Part shown: piece after piece, positions 1-12,900 of the stretch
How positions within the stretch are numbered: position 1 is the first letter of the stretch
Layout of the letters: each line of letters begins with the position of its first letter
Assembly: GCA_030696345.1 (NCBI GenBank)
Contig: JAUYSK010000020.1
Span: 1-53,868, forward strand
DNA from: Azonexus sp.
GTDB lineage: Bacteria; Pseudomonadota; Gammaproteobacteria; Burkholderiales; Rhodocyclaceae
DNA: 53,868 bases
Reading direction: 5' to 3'
Position numbers and translations under genes: made by a program
The notes under the pieces: generated by a model
What the model was told of the DNA's origin: nothing
Seen by the model: only the letters and a program-made list of their open reading frames with translations
Database searches by the model: none

Positions 1-120
1 GTCCTGTTTTTGGTCCTGTTTTTGGTCCTGTTTTTGGTCCTGTTTTTGGTCCTGTTTTTGGTCCTGTTTTTGGTCCTGTTTTTGGTCCTGTTTTTGGTCC
101 TGTTTTTGGTCCTGTTTTTG
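1..120. repeat. 12-bp tandem repeat, ten perfect copies
   Basis: The unit GTCCTGTTTTTG is repeated exactly ten times from the first base, followed by a degenerate copy (CTGCCCTGTTTTTG) to about position 134. Because 12 is a multiple of three, it creates an open frame reading VLFL over and over. No ribosome binding site or other protein-like sequence supports translation, so I read it as a non-coding minisatellite. The array may extend beyond the window, so the copy number is a minimum. Confidence 0.95.
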
Positions 121-174
121 CTGCCCTGTTTTTGCTGGCTGCGGCTATCCGTAAGTCGATGGCCTGATTGCCGC

Positions 175-822
175 TCAGGCCGGGTCTTTCCGGCGGTGTC
201 GGCGGATGGCGAGAAGCAGCCCGCCGCCGAGCAATGACCAGACCATGGCGGGCTCAGGCACGGATGAGACCAGCGCCAGTCCGCCACCGCCGTTCAGTAC
301 GATTTGTCCGCTGGTACGAAGGTCAATTTCGCCTCCCTGGCGCACGATAATGCCCCCTCCGTTGCGCAGCGTGATCTGGCCTGATTGACCTGACGAAATA
401 TCGCCGCCGGGGCTGACGGTTATTTTCCCTGTCCTTCTTTCCAGAAGCGTTAGATCCCCCGGTTGCGCCACAGTCAAACGAGGCGATGTGCCGATGTCGA
501 ATCGGGTCCAGTTGCTCACGTTGATTGATACGCCTTCGGCAACGCTGAGGATGCCGGTGAGCGTTTTCAACTCAACGACGGGGGCGCTGAGTTTCAGATC
601 ATCAAGAAACAATGAACCGACCGCACTGATCGTGATGCCGATGCCCGAATCGATGCTGCCGCCGATCAGCGAAAAATCGCCATCGCAGGACAGCATGGCG
701 CCGTTGGTCAGGTCGAATGACTGACTGCCGGAGCAGCTGGCTGTCGTGATGTTCGCGTTTGATGCGGCGTGGGCGAAAGCCGAAAACAGCAGGGCGGACA
801 AAAGCAGGGAAAGGTGGCGCAT
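175..822 (-). CDS. PEP-CTERM sorting domain protein
   Basis: A secreted protein of about 215 residues. The N-terminus is a classic signal peptide (MRHLSLLLSALLFSAFAHA). The C-terminus carries the motif VPEP, then a hydrophobic segment (MVWSLLGGGLLLA), then a basic cluster (RRHRRK). This is the signature of proteins processed by exosortase/XrtA systems and anchored or released with exopolysaccharide. The middle is rich in short beta-prone repeats with G-G-x-I and Q-I steps (about residues 120-190), suggesting a beta-solenoid. I start at 822 rather than the upstream ATG at 846 because a GGAGG lies 8 bases before it and the signal peptide begins there. No exosortase gene is in this window. The function of the exported domain is unknown. 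Confidence 0.85.
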   Translation of the reverse strand: MRHLSLLLSALLFSAFAHAASNANITTASCSGSQSFDLTNGAMLSCDGDFSLIGGSIDSGIGITISAVGSLFLDDLKLSAPVVELKTLTGILSVAEGVSINVSNWTRFDIGTSPRLTVAQPGDLTLLERRTGKITVSPGGDISSGQSGQITLRNGGGIIVRQGGEIDLRTSGQIVLNGGGGLALVSSVPEPAMVWSLLGGGLLLAIRRHRRKDPA

Positions 823-923
823 CGTCAGCCTCCGGCTGAATGGCAATCCTCGAAGTCTGCGCTGTCGGCGTGACGCTTGAATGACAGGCGACGCATGAGC
901 CGGACTAGGCGCCGCCTGATTCA

Positions 924-939
924 GCCGGCTTGAGCCGGC
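924..939 (-). terminator. Stem-loop after the FKBP gene
   Basis: GCCGGCT-TG-AGCCGGC is a perfect 7-bp inverted repeat just past the stop of the peptidyl-prolyl isomerase gene, between it and the PEP-CTERM gene. There is no T-tract, so it could be a factor-dependent terminator or a plain hairpin. Confidence 0.35.
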
Positions 940-946
940 CGCTGTC

Positions 947-1354
947 TTACTTGGCGATCTCGAGCAATTCGACCTCGAAAATCAGCGTCGAGTTGGGCGG
1001 GATGCCGGGTACGCCGCGGCTGCCGTAAGCCAGATTGGACGGGCAAACCAGCTTGGCCTTGCCGCCGACCTTGATCTTCTGCACACCTTCGGTCCAGCAC
1101 GGAATCACGCGGTTGAGCGGGAAGCTCGCCGGCTCATTGCGGCGGTAGGAGCTGTCGAATTCCTTGCCATCAGTCAGCGTGCCGCGATAGTGCACCTTGA
1201 CCGTGTCGCTGGCCTTCGGGCTGGCGCCGTTGCCTTCCTTGAGCATGGTGATGCCTATGCCGGAGGCGGTCATTTCTTCCTTCGGTTCGGCGGCCGTGGC
1301 CTGAAAGGAGAGCGCCATGAGGAGGGCGGCGCTGGCGATGAAGCGTTTCTGCAT
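947..1354 (-). CDS. FKBP-type peptidyl-prolyl cis-trans isomerase, periplasmic
   Basis: About 135 residues: a signal peptide (MQKRFIASAALLMALSFQATAA) followed by one FKBP domain. Hallmarks are VKVHYRGTLTDGKEFDSSYRR, an invariant start to FKBP folds, and later AYGSRGVPGIPPNSTLIFEVELLEI, the conserved C-terminal strand and loop. FKBPs catalyse proline isomerisation during folding; this one should act in the periplasm. The longer open frame to 1465 adds 37 arginine/proline-rich residues before the signal peptide and is unlikely to be translated. A GAAGG sits upstream of the chosen start. An internal CWTEGVQ replaces the more usual GWxEG in the ligand pocket, a minor oddity. Confidence 0.9.
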   Translation of the reverse strand: MQKRFIASAALLMALSFQATAAEPKEEMTASGIGITMLKEGNGASPKASDTVKVHYRGTLTDGKEFDSSYRRNEPASFPLNRVIPCWTEGVQKIKVGGKAKLVCPSNLAYGSRGVPGIPPNSTLIFEVELLEIAK

Positions 1355-1573
1355 GTTGGGAGCCTTCGTTGCGGGGTTGGAAAAAGCTTGAGGTCGCACG
1401 TTAGCGGGAAGTGGTGACAGTAGCAATCGGGGACGAATCGGCCAAGGCCGGATTGCCACGGTCAACCGGAAAAATGATCGAAAACCTGAGTCCCGAAAAA
1501 CGGTTGAATGCTTAAATTCAAATGTTGATCACATCACCAAAGGGTCACCCATTAGTCGGTGCTGGACCGAAAC

Positions 1574-2035
1574 TCAATCACTCGTGACATCAGGAAGAGA
1601 AGAATACATCGCGACTCCAGAGCAATTCCTATTCAGTTCAGCCTGTCGCTCACAAATTTCAATGACTTTTTTCAGGAAAGATTGCCCTGGTTCGCCGTGA
1701 ATCCACTCATTCCAGACTTTGAGGTCGGCCGCATCGAGCTGCCCTTCCTGCGGAAAATCGCACAGCCATTCCCCGCGCCACTGGAAGCGGTCATCTTGTC
1801 GGCGGTAGAGCACGTACACATATGGCATCGCTTCTTCAGTCGTTAAAGGAACCGGTGCATGAACCCAATCCTCCAGAAAACTGTTCGTACCGTCGTAGGG
1901 GGGCGGAGTAATTTTCTCATCGGGCCGCTTGTACCAAAAGTGGCCCTCAGGGCACTTGAACCAATTCACGCCCAAGTCCTTGGGAATCGCCTGACACCCG
2001 ACCCCCAAGGTAATTCCGCTCGGTAATAGCGGCAT
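1574..2035 (-). CDS. Hypothetical protein downstream of ADP-ribosylglycohydrolase
   Basis: 153 residues of no recognised family. It is soluble, rich in Trp, Tyr and acidic residues (KCPEGHFWYKRP, DRFQWRGEWLCDF), with no signal peptide or membrane segment. It begins two bases after the stop of the ADP-ribosylglycohydrolase gene, with AAGGA in the preceding coding end, so the two are probably co-translated. The base composition (about half AT, with runs such as AAATTTCAATG) is poorer in GC than the flanking housekeeping genes, suggesting transfer. A role as partner or substrate of the neighbouring hydrolase is only a guess. Confidence 0.6.
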   Translation of the reverse strand: MPLLPSGITLGVGCQAIPKDLGVNWFKCPEGHFWYKRPDEKITPPPYDGTNSFLEDWVHAPVPLTTEEAMPYVYVLYRRQDDRFQWRGEWLCDFPQEGQLDAADLKVWNEWIHGEPGQSFLKKVIEICERQAELNRNCSGVAMYSSLPDVTSD

Positions 2036-2037
2036 GA

Positions 2038-2817
2038 TCAGTTCCTTCGCAACGATTGATGAGCGATGCGAACTTTTACGATCACATCGCAGAATTCTTC
2101 CGGTAAATAATCAAAAGTCATGGCTGCGATCTCTTTGGGAATACCAAACAGTGGTTCAGCGATGCTTCCTGCAATTGCAGCGATGGTGTCGCTGTCGCCG
2201 CCGACTGAAATGGCATTGCGAATTGCATCCTCGAAGTCATTCGCGGTCAGCGCGCAGATCAGCGCCACTGGTACCGTTCCTTGGCATGTTTCATCAAATC
2301 GGTTTACCGGACGGATCTCATCCACCGTACGAGAAAGGTCGTATTCATAGATCGAATTGACGGCGTCTCTGATTTCCCCTACTAAAGCGCCATCGATCGC
2401 CATTCGAATGCTGCGACAGGTTGCTCTCGCTCCTCTCATTCCTTCTGGATGGTTGTGTGTAATTGCGGTGATCTTGTCTGCCAAAGACAGCGATTGGCCC
2501 ATATCCAAGCCAAGCCATGCCGCACTGCTGACGCGCATTGCCGCTCCATTTCCAAGACTGTTGTAGGGCTTCGGAACGGGTTCGCGAATCCAGTTCTTGA
2601 ACTTGCCGCCATATCCACGAGCGGGATACCGCCGACACCAAGACTGAAGGGTTTTTGCGGGGTCATCTCCCGAAACAAGTGCGTGGGCAAGAGCAACCGT
2701 GCAAACAGAATCATCTGTGAAAGTGACACCGGCACCGAACAAAGGGAAGTCTTTCGATCGATGATTTTTGAACTCGTAGATCGAACCCACAATGTCACCA
2801 ATTACTGCGCCGAGCAT
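2038..2817 (-). CDS. ADP-ribosylglycohydrolase (DraG/ARH family)
   Basis: 259 residues covering a complete ADP-ribosylglycohydrolase fold. Seen directly: the N-terminal MLGAVIGDIVGSIYE, the metal-binding FTDDS near residues 33-37, the central HNHPEGMRGA, and the C-terminal metal site SVGGDSDTIAAIAGSIAE. These enzymes bind two divalent metals and remove ADP-ribose from proteins, nucleic acids or free metabolites. DraG regulates nitrogenase reductase by this chemistry, but no nif or draT gene is nearby and the sequence does not show the substrate. It forms a two-gene unit with the hypothetical gene that follows. Locally lower GC and position next to a broken glnD suggest an acquired segment. 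Confidence 0.88.
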   Translation of the reverse strand: MLGAVIGDIVGSIYEFKNHRSKDFPLFGAGVTFTDDSVCTVALAHALVSGDDPAKTLQSWCRRYPARGYGGKFKNWIREPVPKPYNSLGNGAAMRVSSAAWLGLDMGQSLSLADKITAITHNHPEGMRGARATCRSIRMAIDGALVGEIRDAVNSIYEYDLSRTVDEIRPVNRFDETCQGTVPVALICALTANDFEDAIRNAISVGGDSDTIAAIAGSIAEPLFGIPKEIAAMTFDYLPEEFCDVIVKVRIAHQSLRRN

Positions 2818-2864
2818 GGTCCGTCTTTCTCTGGGAAGTTGTCTAACTTAAACGCAAAAGTGAA

Positions 2865-3365
2865 TCACCTTCGCATCAATTTATTCTCTAGAGAAACGTA
2901 AATTCCGTATTTCTTCTGCAATTGTGTTCTCACAAACTCTAGTTCCTTGTCTGCCCCAAGCATCGCAGTATATGGATTACTAACTTGGTTCCACCCGTCG
3001 CCCACAACAGGAGGGATATGAAGGTGTGCTAGCGCCAAGGCGACGAAACCAAATCGTGCACTTTCGGGCATTGAATTTAGGCTACCGTCGGGGTCGCTGT
3101 GAGGATAAGTCGCTCCTGCCGTCAGGATTCGACTAACCTCATCCATGACTAGCTTTTGTTCTTCGGCCGGCATCCCGTCAAAGGTCGCCTTGGCCAGTAG
3201 GCAATTCCATGAGGCGCTGTGCCTTGAAGAAAATCGTGAAAACGATGGGAAAGATACCAAGGCAATTGCAACCCCGGCTAGCCCAATCCACCAACTTACT
3301 GCACCATAGATGAGCCACGCACCAGCAAGCCCCCCGCCAATAGCAGTTCCAACAATCCTTAGCAT
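2865..3365 (-). CDS. Hypothetical membrane-anchored protein
   Basis: 166 residues with two hydrophobic segments at the N-terminus (roughly residues 5-23 and 25-45), then a soluble domain rich in charged residues (MPAEEQKLVMDEVSRILTAG, ADKELEFVRTQLQKKYGIYVS). A purine-rich AGGGGGAAG precedes the start. No family is recognised. It is codirectional with the ADP-ribosylglycohydrolase gene but separated by 47 bases, and belongs to the same lower-GC patch. Topology suggests a cytoplasmic C-terminal domain tethered to the inner membrane. Confidence 0.6.
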   Translation of the reverse strand: MLRIVGTAIGGGLAGAWLIYGAVSWWIGLAGVAIALVSFPSFSRFSSRHSASWNCLLAKATFDGMPAEEQKLVMDEVSRILTAGATYPHSDPDGSLNSMPESARFGFVALALAHLHIPPVVGDGWNQVSNPYTAMLGADKELEFVRTQLQKKYGIYVSLENKLMRR

Positions 3366-3520
3366 CTTCTTCCCCCTTTTTTAAACGGTCTGGTTAGGCT
3401 ACGTCATAAAATGATCGGTAGTATTTATCAGACTTCGTCATTTTGCACTTGTCTCATTGCAGCCGCTTAGGAGGTCGGTTCAGGTTGTGCTATCCAGAGT
3501 TCGAATATACAAAAGAACTT

Positions 3521-3772
3521 AAGGGGGCCCGCATCCTCAGCGACGAAAAAGGTGCCCATTTCATCCTCTCGCTGGTTGCCGCCGACCGTCCTGGCCTGCT
3601 TTACACCGTCGCAAATACGCTGGCTGATCACGGCGCCAACCTGCACACCGCCAAGATCACCACGCTCGGCGAGCGTGCCGAAGACGTCTTCCTGATCAGC
3701 GGCGGCGACTTGCGTGAGAGCGCCAGCCGCATCCGTCTGGAAACGCAGTTGATGGACCGCCTTAAGGTTTAG
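3521..3772 (+). pseudogene. glnD: 3' remnant of glnD (PII uridylyltransferase), ACT domain only
   Basis: The final ~80 codons match the C-terminal ACT domain of Gln[43 protein letters not shown] is close to the family consensus. Full GlnD is about 850-900 residues with nucleotidyltransferase, HD and two ACT domains; nothing of the rest lies upstream. The open frame can be extended to 3443 only through a TTG with no ribosome binding site, and the extra residues do not resemble GlnD. I therefore read it as a broken 3' end, cut at about 3520 where the low-GC insert begins. Its last 11 bases overlap the end of the convergent phosphorylase gene. A functional copy, if any, must be elsewhere. Confidence 0.7.
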
Positions 3773-4538
3773 GAACGCTTTCGTTCGGCTGGCAGACTTC
3801 CTGGCACCCCACCAGCCGTTCGATGATCGCCTTGACCCGACCCATCGCTTCCTGAAGCACGACATCAAGGCTCTCAAAATGGATGCCGTTGGCGCTGCTG
3901 CCGCGTCCGGCGGCATGGTTGGCGATGACGTTGATGGCGGCGTAAGGCAAGCTGAGTTCGCGGGCCAGTGCCGCTTCCGGCATGCCGGTCATGCCGATGA
4001 GGTCAACACCGTCACGTTCCAGACGGTTCACTTCAGCAGCGGTTTCGAGGCGCGGCCCCTGGGTTGAGGCATATACGCCGCCGACCTTGATCTCGATGCC
4101 CAGTTGCTCACCGGCCTCACGGATACGACGACAGAGCTCCGCATCGTAGGGCTCGGTAAAGTCGATATGCGTTACAGGCGTGCCGTTGCCATCGAAGTAG
4201 GTGGATTTACGGCCCCAGGTGTAATCGATGATCTGGTTGGGCAGGACGATCTCACCCGGTTGCAGGTCGGCGCGAATGCCGCCTACCGAGGCAACGGAAA
4301 TGACACCGGTCGCCTTGTGGTGATGCAGGGCCCACATGTTCGCCCGGTAATTGACCATGTGCGGCGGAATGGTGTGGCCGTAGCCATGGCGCGGCAGGAA
4401 CATCGCGGGCTTGCCGCAGATCTGGCCGAAAACCACGGCGCCAGACGGCTCGCCATAAGGGGTACGGACGACTTCGCGGTGCGATACGTCAAGATTGGAG
4501 AGCGTCGTCAGACCGCTGCCGCCGATGATTGCCAGCAT
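3762..4538 (-). CDS. S-methyl-5'-thioinosine/thioadenosine phosphorylase
   Basis: 258 residues of the purine nucleoside phosphorylase/MTAP family. The N-terminal phosphate-binding IIGGSGL, the central [25 protein letters not shown], and the base and ribose site [17 protein letters not shown] with [24 protein letters not shown] are all present. It cleaves the methylthio-nucleoside left over from polyamine synthesis to methylthioribose-1-phosphate and a purine. Pseudomonas-type members prefer methylthioinosine; the sequence alone does not settle the substrate. It is the last gene of the smc-zipA-ligA-galU-hpt operon, five bases after the methyltransferase gene. Sitting in the same operon as the purine phosphoribosyltransferase fits a purine-salvage role for both. 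Confidence 0.85.
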   Translation of the reverse strand: MLAIIGGSGLTTLSNLDVSHREVVRTPYGEPSGAVVFGQICGKPAMFLPRHGYGHTIPPHMVNYRANMWALHHHKATGVISVASVGGIRADLQPGEIVLPNQIIDYTWGRKSTYFDGNGTPVTHIDFTEPYDAELCRRIREAGEQLGIEIKVGGVYASTQGPRLETAAEVNRLERDGVDLIGMTGMPEAALARELSLPYAAINVIANHAAGRGSSANGIHFESLDVVLQEAMGRVKAIIERLVGCQEVCQPNESVPKP

Positions 4539-4542
4539 GTTT

Positions 4543-5241
4543 TTATTTCCTTTCGACCAGCAGCGAGGCCAGCGTTGGCACCACGCTCTTCATGGCGGGA
4601 TGCGAGTTACGAATTCTTGCCAGATCGGCTGTGTTCTCATCAAGCTTGCGGTAAAGCGCGTTGCGTCGTTCTGCGGTGAACGGCAGATTAAGTAGCGTTT
4701 TTTCCAGATGGTAGCGAACCAGCGTATCGCGGCCGATATCCTTGGCTTGCCAGGGAATCGCCGTGCGGTCGACGAAATGCAGCGCCCGCACGCTGGGCAG
4801 GCAGGCCGCCAGTTCGGCCACGACACGGTGGATTTTTTCCCGATATGCGGCAACCGCCTGGCCGGCATCGGTCGAGGTTGCCCCGGTAGTTTCGGCCGGC
4901 GCACCCATCAGCCAGCAGACGACCGTCTCCGGCGCAAAGGCTTCGAGCTGGGCGCGCTGCGCCTCGGTCAGGGTGGTCAATTCAGCCTGGAGAAACGAAA
5001 CATCCTTCCCCTCAATGCGAGGACGGCTTGCCTCGATGCATTCACCCAACGAATCGATCGCCAGTACGCTCAGGCCACGGGCCGCCAGTGCCTGCGTCGC
5101 AAAACCGACTCCGCAGCCGATTTCGAGCACGCGCTTGCCGGGCACCAGCGCCGCCATCCATTCATAGTCACCACGCCGAACGTAGCTCTGTCCTTCCGCT
5201 TCCCAGTAGCCGATGAACTCGGCAACCGTTGCACCACTCAT
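4543..5241 (-). CDS. SAM-dependent methyltransferase, class I
   Basis: About 232 residues. Motif I is VLEIGCGVGFATQALAARG, the SAM-binding loop, followed by the acidic residue of motif II in VLAIDS. Substrate is not evident. The start at 5241 makes the stop of hpt and this start share a base (TGATG), with AAGGAAG 8 bases upstream inside hpt, so translation is coupled; a longer frame to 5283 lies within hpt and is not needed. Situated between hpt and the thio-nucleoside phosphorylase, but no link to purines can be read from the protein. Confidence 0.8.
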   Translation of the reverse strand: MSGATVAEFIGYWEAEGQSYVRRGDYEWMAALVPGKRVLEIGCGVGFATQALAARGLSVLAIDSLGECIEASRPRIEGKDVSFLQAELTTLTEAQRAQLEAFAPETVVCWLMGAPAETTGATSTDAGQAVAAYREKIHRVVAELAACLPSVRALHFVDRTAIPWQAKDIGRDTLVRYHLEKTLLNLPFTAERRNALYRKLDENTADLARIRNSHPAMKSVVPTLASLLVERK

Positions 5242-5786
5242 CAGTCTTCCTTCATGGCGTAGATGGCCGGCAGATTGCGCCATGCACCATCGACATCCAT
5301 GCCGTAACCGAAAACGAAGCGGTCCGGTACGGTCAACCCGACGAAATCGGCAGAGATGGGTTTGGACTTGCCATTCAGCTTGTCGGTGAAGACGGCCAGC
5401 AGAACCTCGGCAGCCCCCAGGCGACTGAGGCTTTCCTTGACCGCAGCCAGGGTCAGGCCTTCGTCAAGAATGTCATCAACCACCAGCACAGTGCGCCCCT
5501 TGACCGAAGTCCACGGCGCCATCCGCCAGGAAATCTTGCCGCCCTGGGTTTCCGGGCCGTAACGGGTGGCATGCAGGTAATCAAAATCGAGCGGAAAATC
5601 GAGCTTGGGCAGCAGTTGACCGCAGAAGATCACGCCACCGGTCATCACGCAGAGGACCAGCGGGTTCTTGTCGGCCAGGCGTTCGCGAATGACGCCGGCA
5701 ACGTTTTCCAGCGCCGCTTGAACGGTTTCTTCGGAATGAATCAGATCGGCATTGGCGAGCAGGGCGCGGGCTTTTTGCAATTCCAT
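5241..5786 (-). CDS. hpt: Hypoxanthine-guanine phosphoribosyltransferase
   Basis: 181 residues, standard length. The PRPP-binding signature is RTVLVVDDILDEGLTL, with paired acidic residues. An upstream LCVMTGGVIFCGQLL corresponds to the loop contacting pyrophosphate, and the C-terminal DRFVFGYGMDVDG contains the purine-contacting part. The enzyme joins hypoxanthine or guanine to PRPP to make IMP or GMP in the cytoplasm. A GGAG precedes the ATG, which directly abuts the galU stop. Betaproteobacterial members of this type are often annotated hypoxanthine-guanine phosphoribosyltransferase. Confidence 0.9.
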   Translation of the reverse strand: MELQKARALLANADLIHSEETVQAALENVAGVIRERLADKNPLVLCVMTGGVIFCGQLLPKLDFPLDFDYLHATRYGPETQGGKISWRMAPWTSVKGRTVLVVDDILDEGLTLAAVKESLSRLGAAEVLLAVFTDKLNGKSKPISADFVGLTVPDRFVFGYGMDVDGAWRNLPAIYAMKED

Positions 5787-6655
5787 TTATTTCTCCAGAC
5801 TTTTCAGATAGGCATCAAATTCGGGCCCGACTTCCGGGTGGCGTTGGCCAAAGACAACGGTGGCCTGCAGGTAGCCGAGCTTTGAGCCGCAATCGTAACG
5901 CGTCCCGATGTAACGGTAGGCCAGCACCTGCTCTTCGCTGAGTAGCGAGGCGATGCCGTCGGTCAGTTGAATCTCGCCACCCGCACCCGGTTTGACGGTT
6001 TCCAGGTGGTGAAAAATGCGCGGCGTCAGGATGTAGCGGCCGACCACGGCCAGCGTGGACGGCGCATCTTCCGGCTTCGGCTTCTCGACGATGGCATTAA
6101 CCTGCTCCAGACGATCAGCAACACGACGGGCATCGACGATGCCGTAGCTGCGGGTATCGGCACGCGGCACATCCTGCACGCCGAGTACTGAGCACCGGTA
6201 GTAATCGTAGGTGTCGGTCATCTGCTTCATCACGGCCGGTTCACCATCGAGCAGGTCGTCGGCGAGCAGCACGGCGAACGGCTCGTCGCCGATGACCGGC
6301 TTGGCGCAGAGCACGGCATGGCCAAGGCCGAGCGCTTCAGCCTGACGGATGTAAATGCAGTTGATGTTCTTGGGGATCATGTTGCGGACGAAATCGAGCA
6401 ATTCGCTCTTGCCACGCGCTTCCAGCTCTGATTCCAGTTCGTAGGCCTTGTCGAAATGATCTTCGATCGAACGCTTGGAACGACCAGTGACGAAAACCAT
6501 GTCGGTAATACCGGCAGCGACTGCTTCTTCAACGGCGAACTGGATCAGCGGCTTGTCGACAATCGGCAACATCTCCTTGGGGCTGGCCTTGGTGGCCGGC
6601 AGAAAACGGGTACCCATACCGGCGACCGGAAACACAGCTTTTCTGACTTTTTTCA

Positions 6656-6656
<1 letters not shown>
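5787..6656 (-). CDS. galU: UTP-glucose-1-phosphate uridylyltransferase
   Basis: 289 residues, typical of GalU. The N-terminus [34 protein letters not shown] is the nucleotidyltransferase signature, with GxGTRFLP and the KEMLP lysine. Later [27 protein letters not shown] carries the acidic metal ligand, and [11 protein letters not shown] and [10 protein letters not shown] are diagnostic of the family. It makes UDP-glucose for cell-surface polysaccharides, periplasmic glucans and galactose metabolism. Its start overlaps the ligA stop (TAATG), so it is translated as part of the smc operon. Confidence 0.95.
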
Positions 6657-9947
<3,291 letters not shown>

Positions 9948-9951
<4 letters not shown>

Positions 9952-12900
9952 GCATCCCTCATTTTCAAGGCTTCTTCAATATCCACTTCCACCACCCGCG
10001 AAACGCCGGATTCCTGCATCGTCACGCCGACCAGCTGCTCGGCCATTTCCATGGCGATTTTATTATGGGAAATGAACAGGAATTGCGTTGCCGCTGACAT
10101 TTTCTTGACCATGGCGCAAAAACGCTCGGTGTTGGTGTCGTCAAGCGGCGCATCGACTTCGTCAAGCAGGCAGAACGGCGCCGGGTTGAGCTGAAACATC
10201 GAGAAGACCAGTGCAATCGCCGTCAGTGCCTTTTCGCCACCGGACAGCAGGTGAATCGTTGAATTCTTCTTGCCCGGCGGCTGGGCGATGACCTGTACGC
10301 CGGCATCGAGAATTTCCTCGCCGGTCATCACCAGCTCGGCCCGGCCACCACCAAACAGTTCCGGGAAAAGTTGCCCGAAATGGCCGTTGACCGTATCGAA
10401 GGTCGATTTGAGCAAGTCGCGCGTCTCACGGTCGATACGCCGGATGGCGTTTTCGAGGATTTCCATCGCTTCAGTCAGATCGGCCGCCTGCATGTCGAGA
10501 TAGCCCTTGCGCTCGGTAGCCGTTTCCAGCTCCTGCAAGGCAGCCAGGTTGACTGCGCCGAGTTCGGCGATGGCATTGCCCAACCGGGTGATTTCACCTT
10601 GCAGGCTGGCCGGCCGGGCGTTGCCCAGTTCCGGTGTCAGCGCCTCTTCATCGGCCCCAGCTTCAAGCAACTGTTGCGCGAACTGCTCGGTGTTTAGCGC
10701 CGCCGCCTGCTCCTTCAGTTTCAGATCGCCAATCCGCTCGCGTAGCGGCTCCAGACCCTGCTCGATCTTCATGCGCTGCTCTTCCAACCCGCGCAAGGCA
10801 TTGGTCGCTGCTTCCAGCGCATCGCGGCAGACGGCCAGCGCCTTTTCCTTGTCCTGGCGGGCTTCCAGTGCCGCCTGCAGATTGTCTTCCATGACATCGG
10901 CCGGCGCCGCTTCGACCTGCTCGGCACACTGGGCGCGATCCTGCTCGATGCGATTCAGCTCGCGCTGAGCCATCGCCTGCTGGGCAAAGACATCCTGCAA
11001 CTTTCCGTCAGCCTCACGCATTGAAAACTGGGCTTCGCGCAAGGCACGGTCAAAATCGGAATTGCGTTCGCGCTCAGCCCGAACGGCCCGCTCGGCTTCG
11101 TCCAGCCGCGATTGCGCACCGGCGACCAGCACCCGAATGCGGGACAGGCCATCGCGCACTTCAGCGATCTTCTCGTCGGCCGCCATGTCGCGTTCGCGCT
11201 CGGTTTCTTCCTCTTCGGCCAGTTCGGCAAGTTGTTCCTGCAAGCGCTCCTTCTGCTCGCGATAGCGTTCGATCGCCTGCGTAAGCTTCAACACATCAAG
11301 CTGCACTGCATGCACGCGCTGCTGGCGGTCGGTAACGTACTGGCGGGTTTCGCCGATTTCTTCCTGCTTGTCGGAAAACTGTTCGTCGAGCATTTCCAGC
11401 TGCTCGCGGATGGCATCGGCCTGTTCCTCGTAAGTAGCGATGCCTTCAGCCAGCGTTTCGATTTCGCGCTGGCGCTCAAGCAATCCGTGCTCGCTCTTGT
11501 CCGGTGCAAAGAAGGTGACGCTGGCCCGGGTCAGCAGGTCGCCACCAGCCGTCACCAGTTCGGAACCTGAAGGCAATTCGGCCCGGCGCGCCAAAGCAGC
11601 ATCGAGCGTTTCAGCGGTAAAGACTGAACCCAGCCAGTCGGAAAGCACTGCAGCCATCGTCGGATTATCGCAACGGACACGCTCGATCAGCCGCCCCGCC
11701 CTTTCACCAGCCATGGGCTCGGCAGCGAGCATTACCGAAAGCCGCGCATCTGGCCGGTCGTGCAGCCACTCCTCCAGCTTGGCCGGGTCGTCGCAAGCGA
11801 TGGCGTTGAGGCGCTCGCGCAGCACGGCTTCGACGGCCGACTCCCAGCCGGCATCGACATGAATCTGCTGCCAGAGCGGTGGCGCCTCTTCCAGCCCGTG
11901 GCGACGCAGCCATTCCGGCAGTTTGCCGCTCTGCCGGGCGCTGGCCTGCATTTGTTCCAGTGCTGCACGCCGGGCCTGTCCTGCCGAGAGTTCGCGCTCA
12001 ATGCGCTGCAAATCGCCCTGCACCTGCTTACGCCGGGCTTCAAGCAGTGGCAATTCCTGCTGCAATTGTTGCAACTGATCCTGATCGCCAGCCAGCTCTT
12101 CGCGCAGCAGCAACAGCTCTTCTTCCTTCTCGGCCAGATCCAGCGCATCCGGCCCGTCCTGGCCGCCGCCCTCCTCGCGCAGCCGCTCGCGGCGCTGGGC
12201 GATGGCCTGAAGGGCACGCTGGGCATGCGCCTTGTTGGTCTGCTCGACTTCCAGACGCTGCTCGCCGTTGGCTGTTCGCGTCTTCAGGCGTTGCAATTCT
12301 TCCTGTGCCTGGGTGTGGCTTTCCTCGACCTGCGGCGCGATGTTCATCTGCTCGTGCAGGCGCGCTTCAGCCTCCTCGGCGCGCAGGCGGGTGATTTCCT
12401 GCATTTCTTCCCATTTTTGCCGGTCTACCGCAAGCTTCTCGGCCGTCTGCGTCCAGTGCGCCAGTTCGCCCTCCAGTTGCACCAGCCGAGCCTCCAGCTG
12501 GTTGCGTGATTCCCGGCGATGGCGAATTTCTGCCTCCAGGCGCGCCACTTCGGCATTGGCCGAATACATCTCGCTCTGTGCCAGATGCAGCGCGTCACCG
12601 GCTGCAAAATGGGCTTCCCGCGTTTCTTCGGCACGCGTCTCGGTTTCACGCAACGCCGCGCTTTGTGCTTCCAGTTCGGTAACCGCGCGTTCAACCTCAA
12701 GCGCCACGCGCTGGCGCTCGGCTTCCGCTTCACGCTTTTTCAGCAGCCAGAGCAGCTGCTGGCGCTGCACCAGCTGTTCGTTCAGCGAATGGTAGCGGCG
12801 GGCAACTTCGGCCTGCGCCTCCAGTTTTTCCATTTGACTACCGAGCTCAAGCCGGATGTCTTCGACCCGCGTCAGGTTCTCGCGGGTATCTTCCAGCCGC

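Noticed and set aside
1..120. CRISPR array
   Set aside because: The repeats are contiguous with no spacers, and no cas gene was seen anywhere in the window.
10..237. Open frame over the 12-bp repeats (VLFL repeats)
   Set aside because: It exists only because the unit is a multiple of three; no ribosome binding site and no protein-like sequence after the repeats.
2038..2817. DarTG-type toxin-antitoxin with the ADP-ribosylglycohydrolase
   Set aside because: No DarT-like ADP-ribosyltransferase is adjacent, and the fold is ARH/DraG, not macrodomain.
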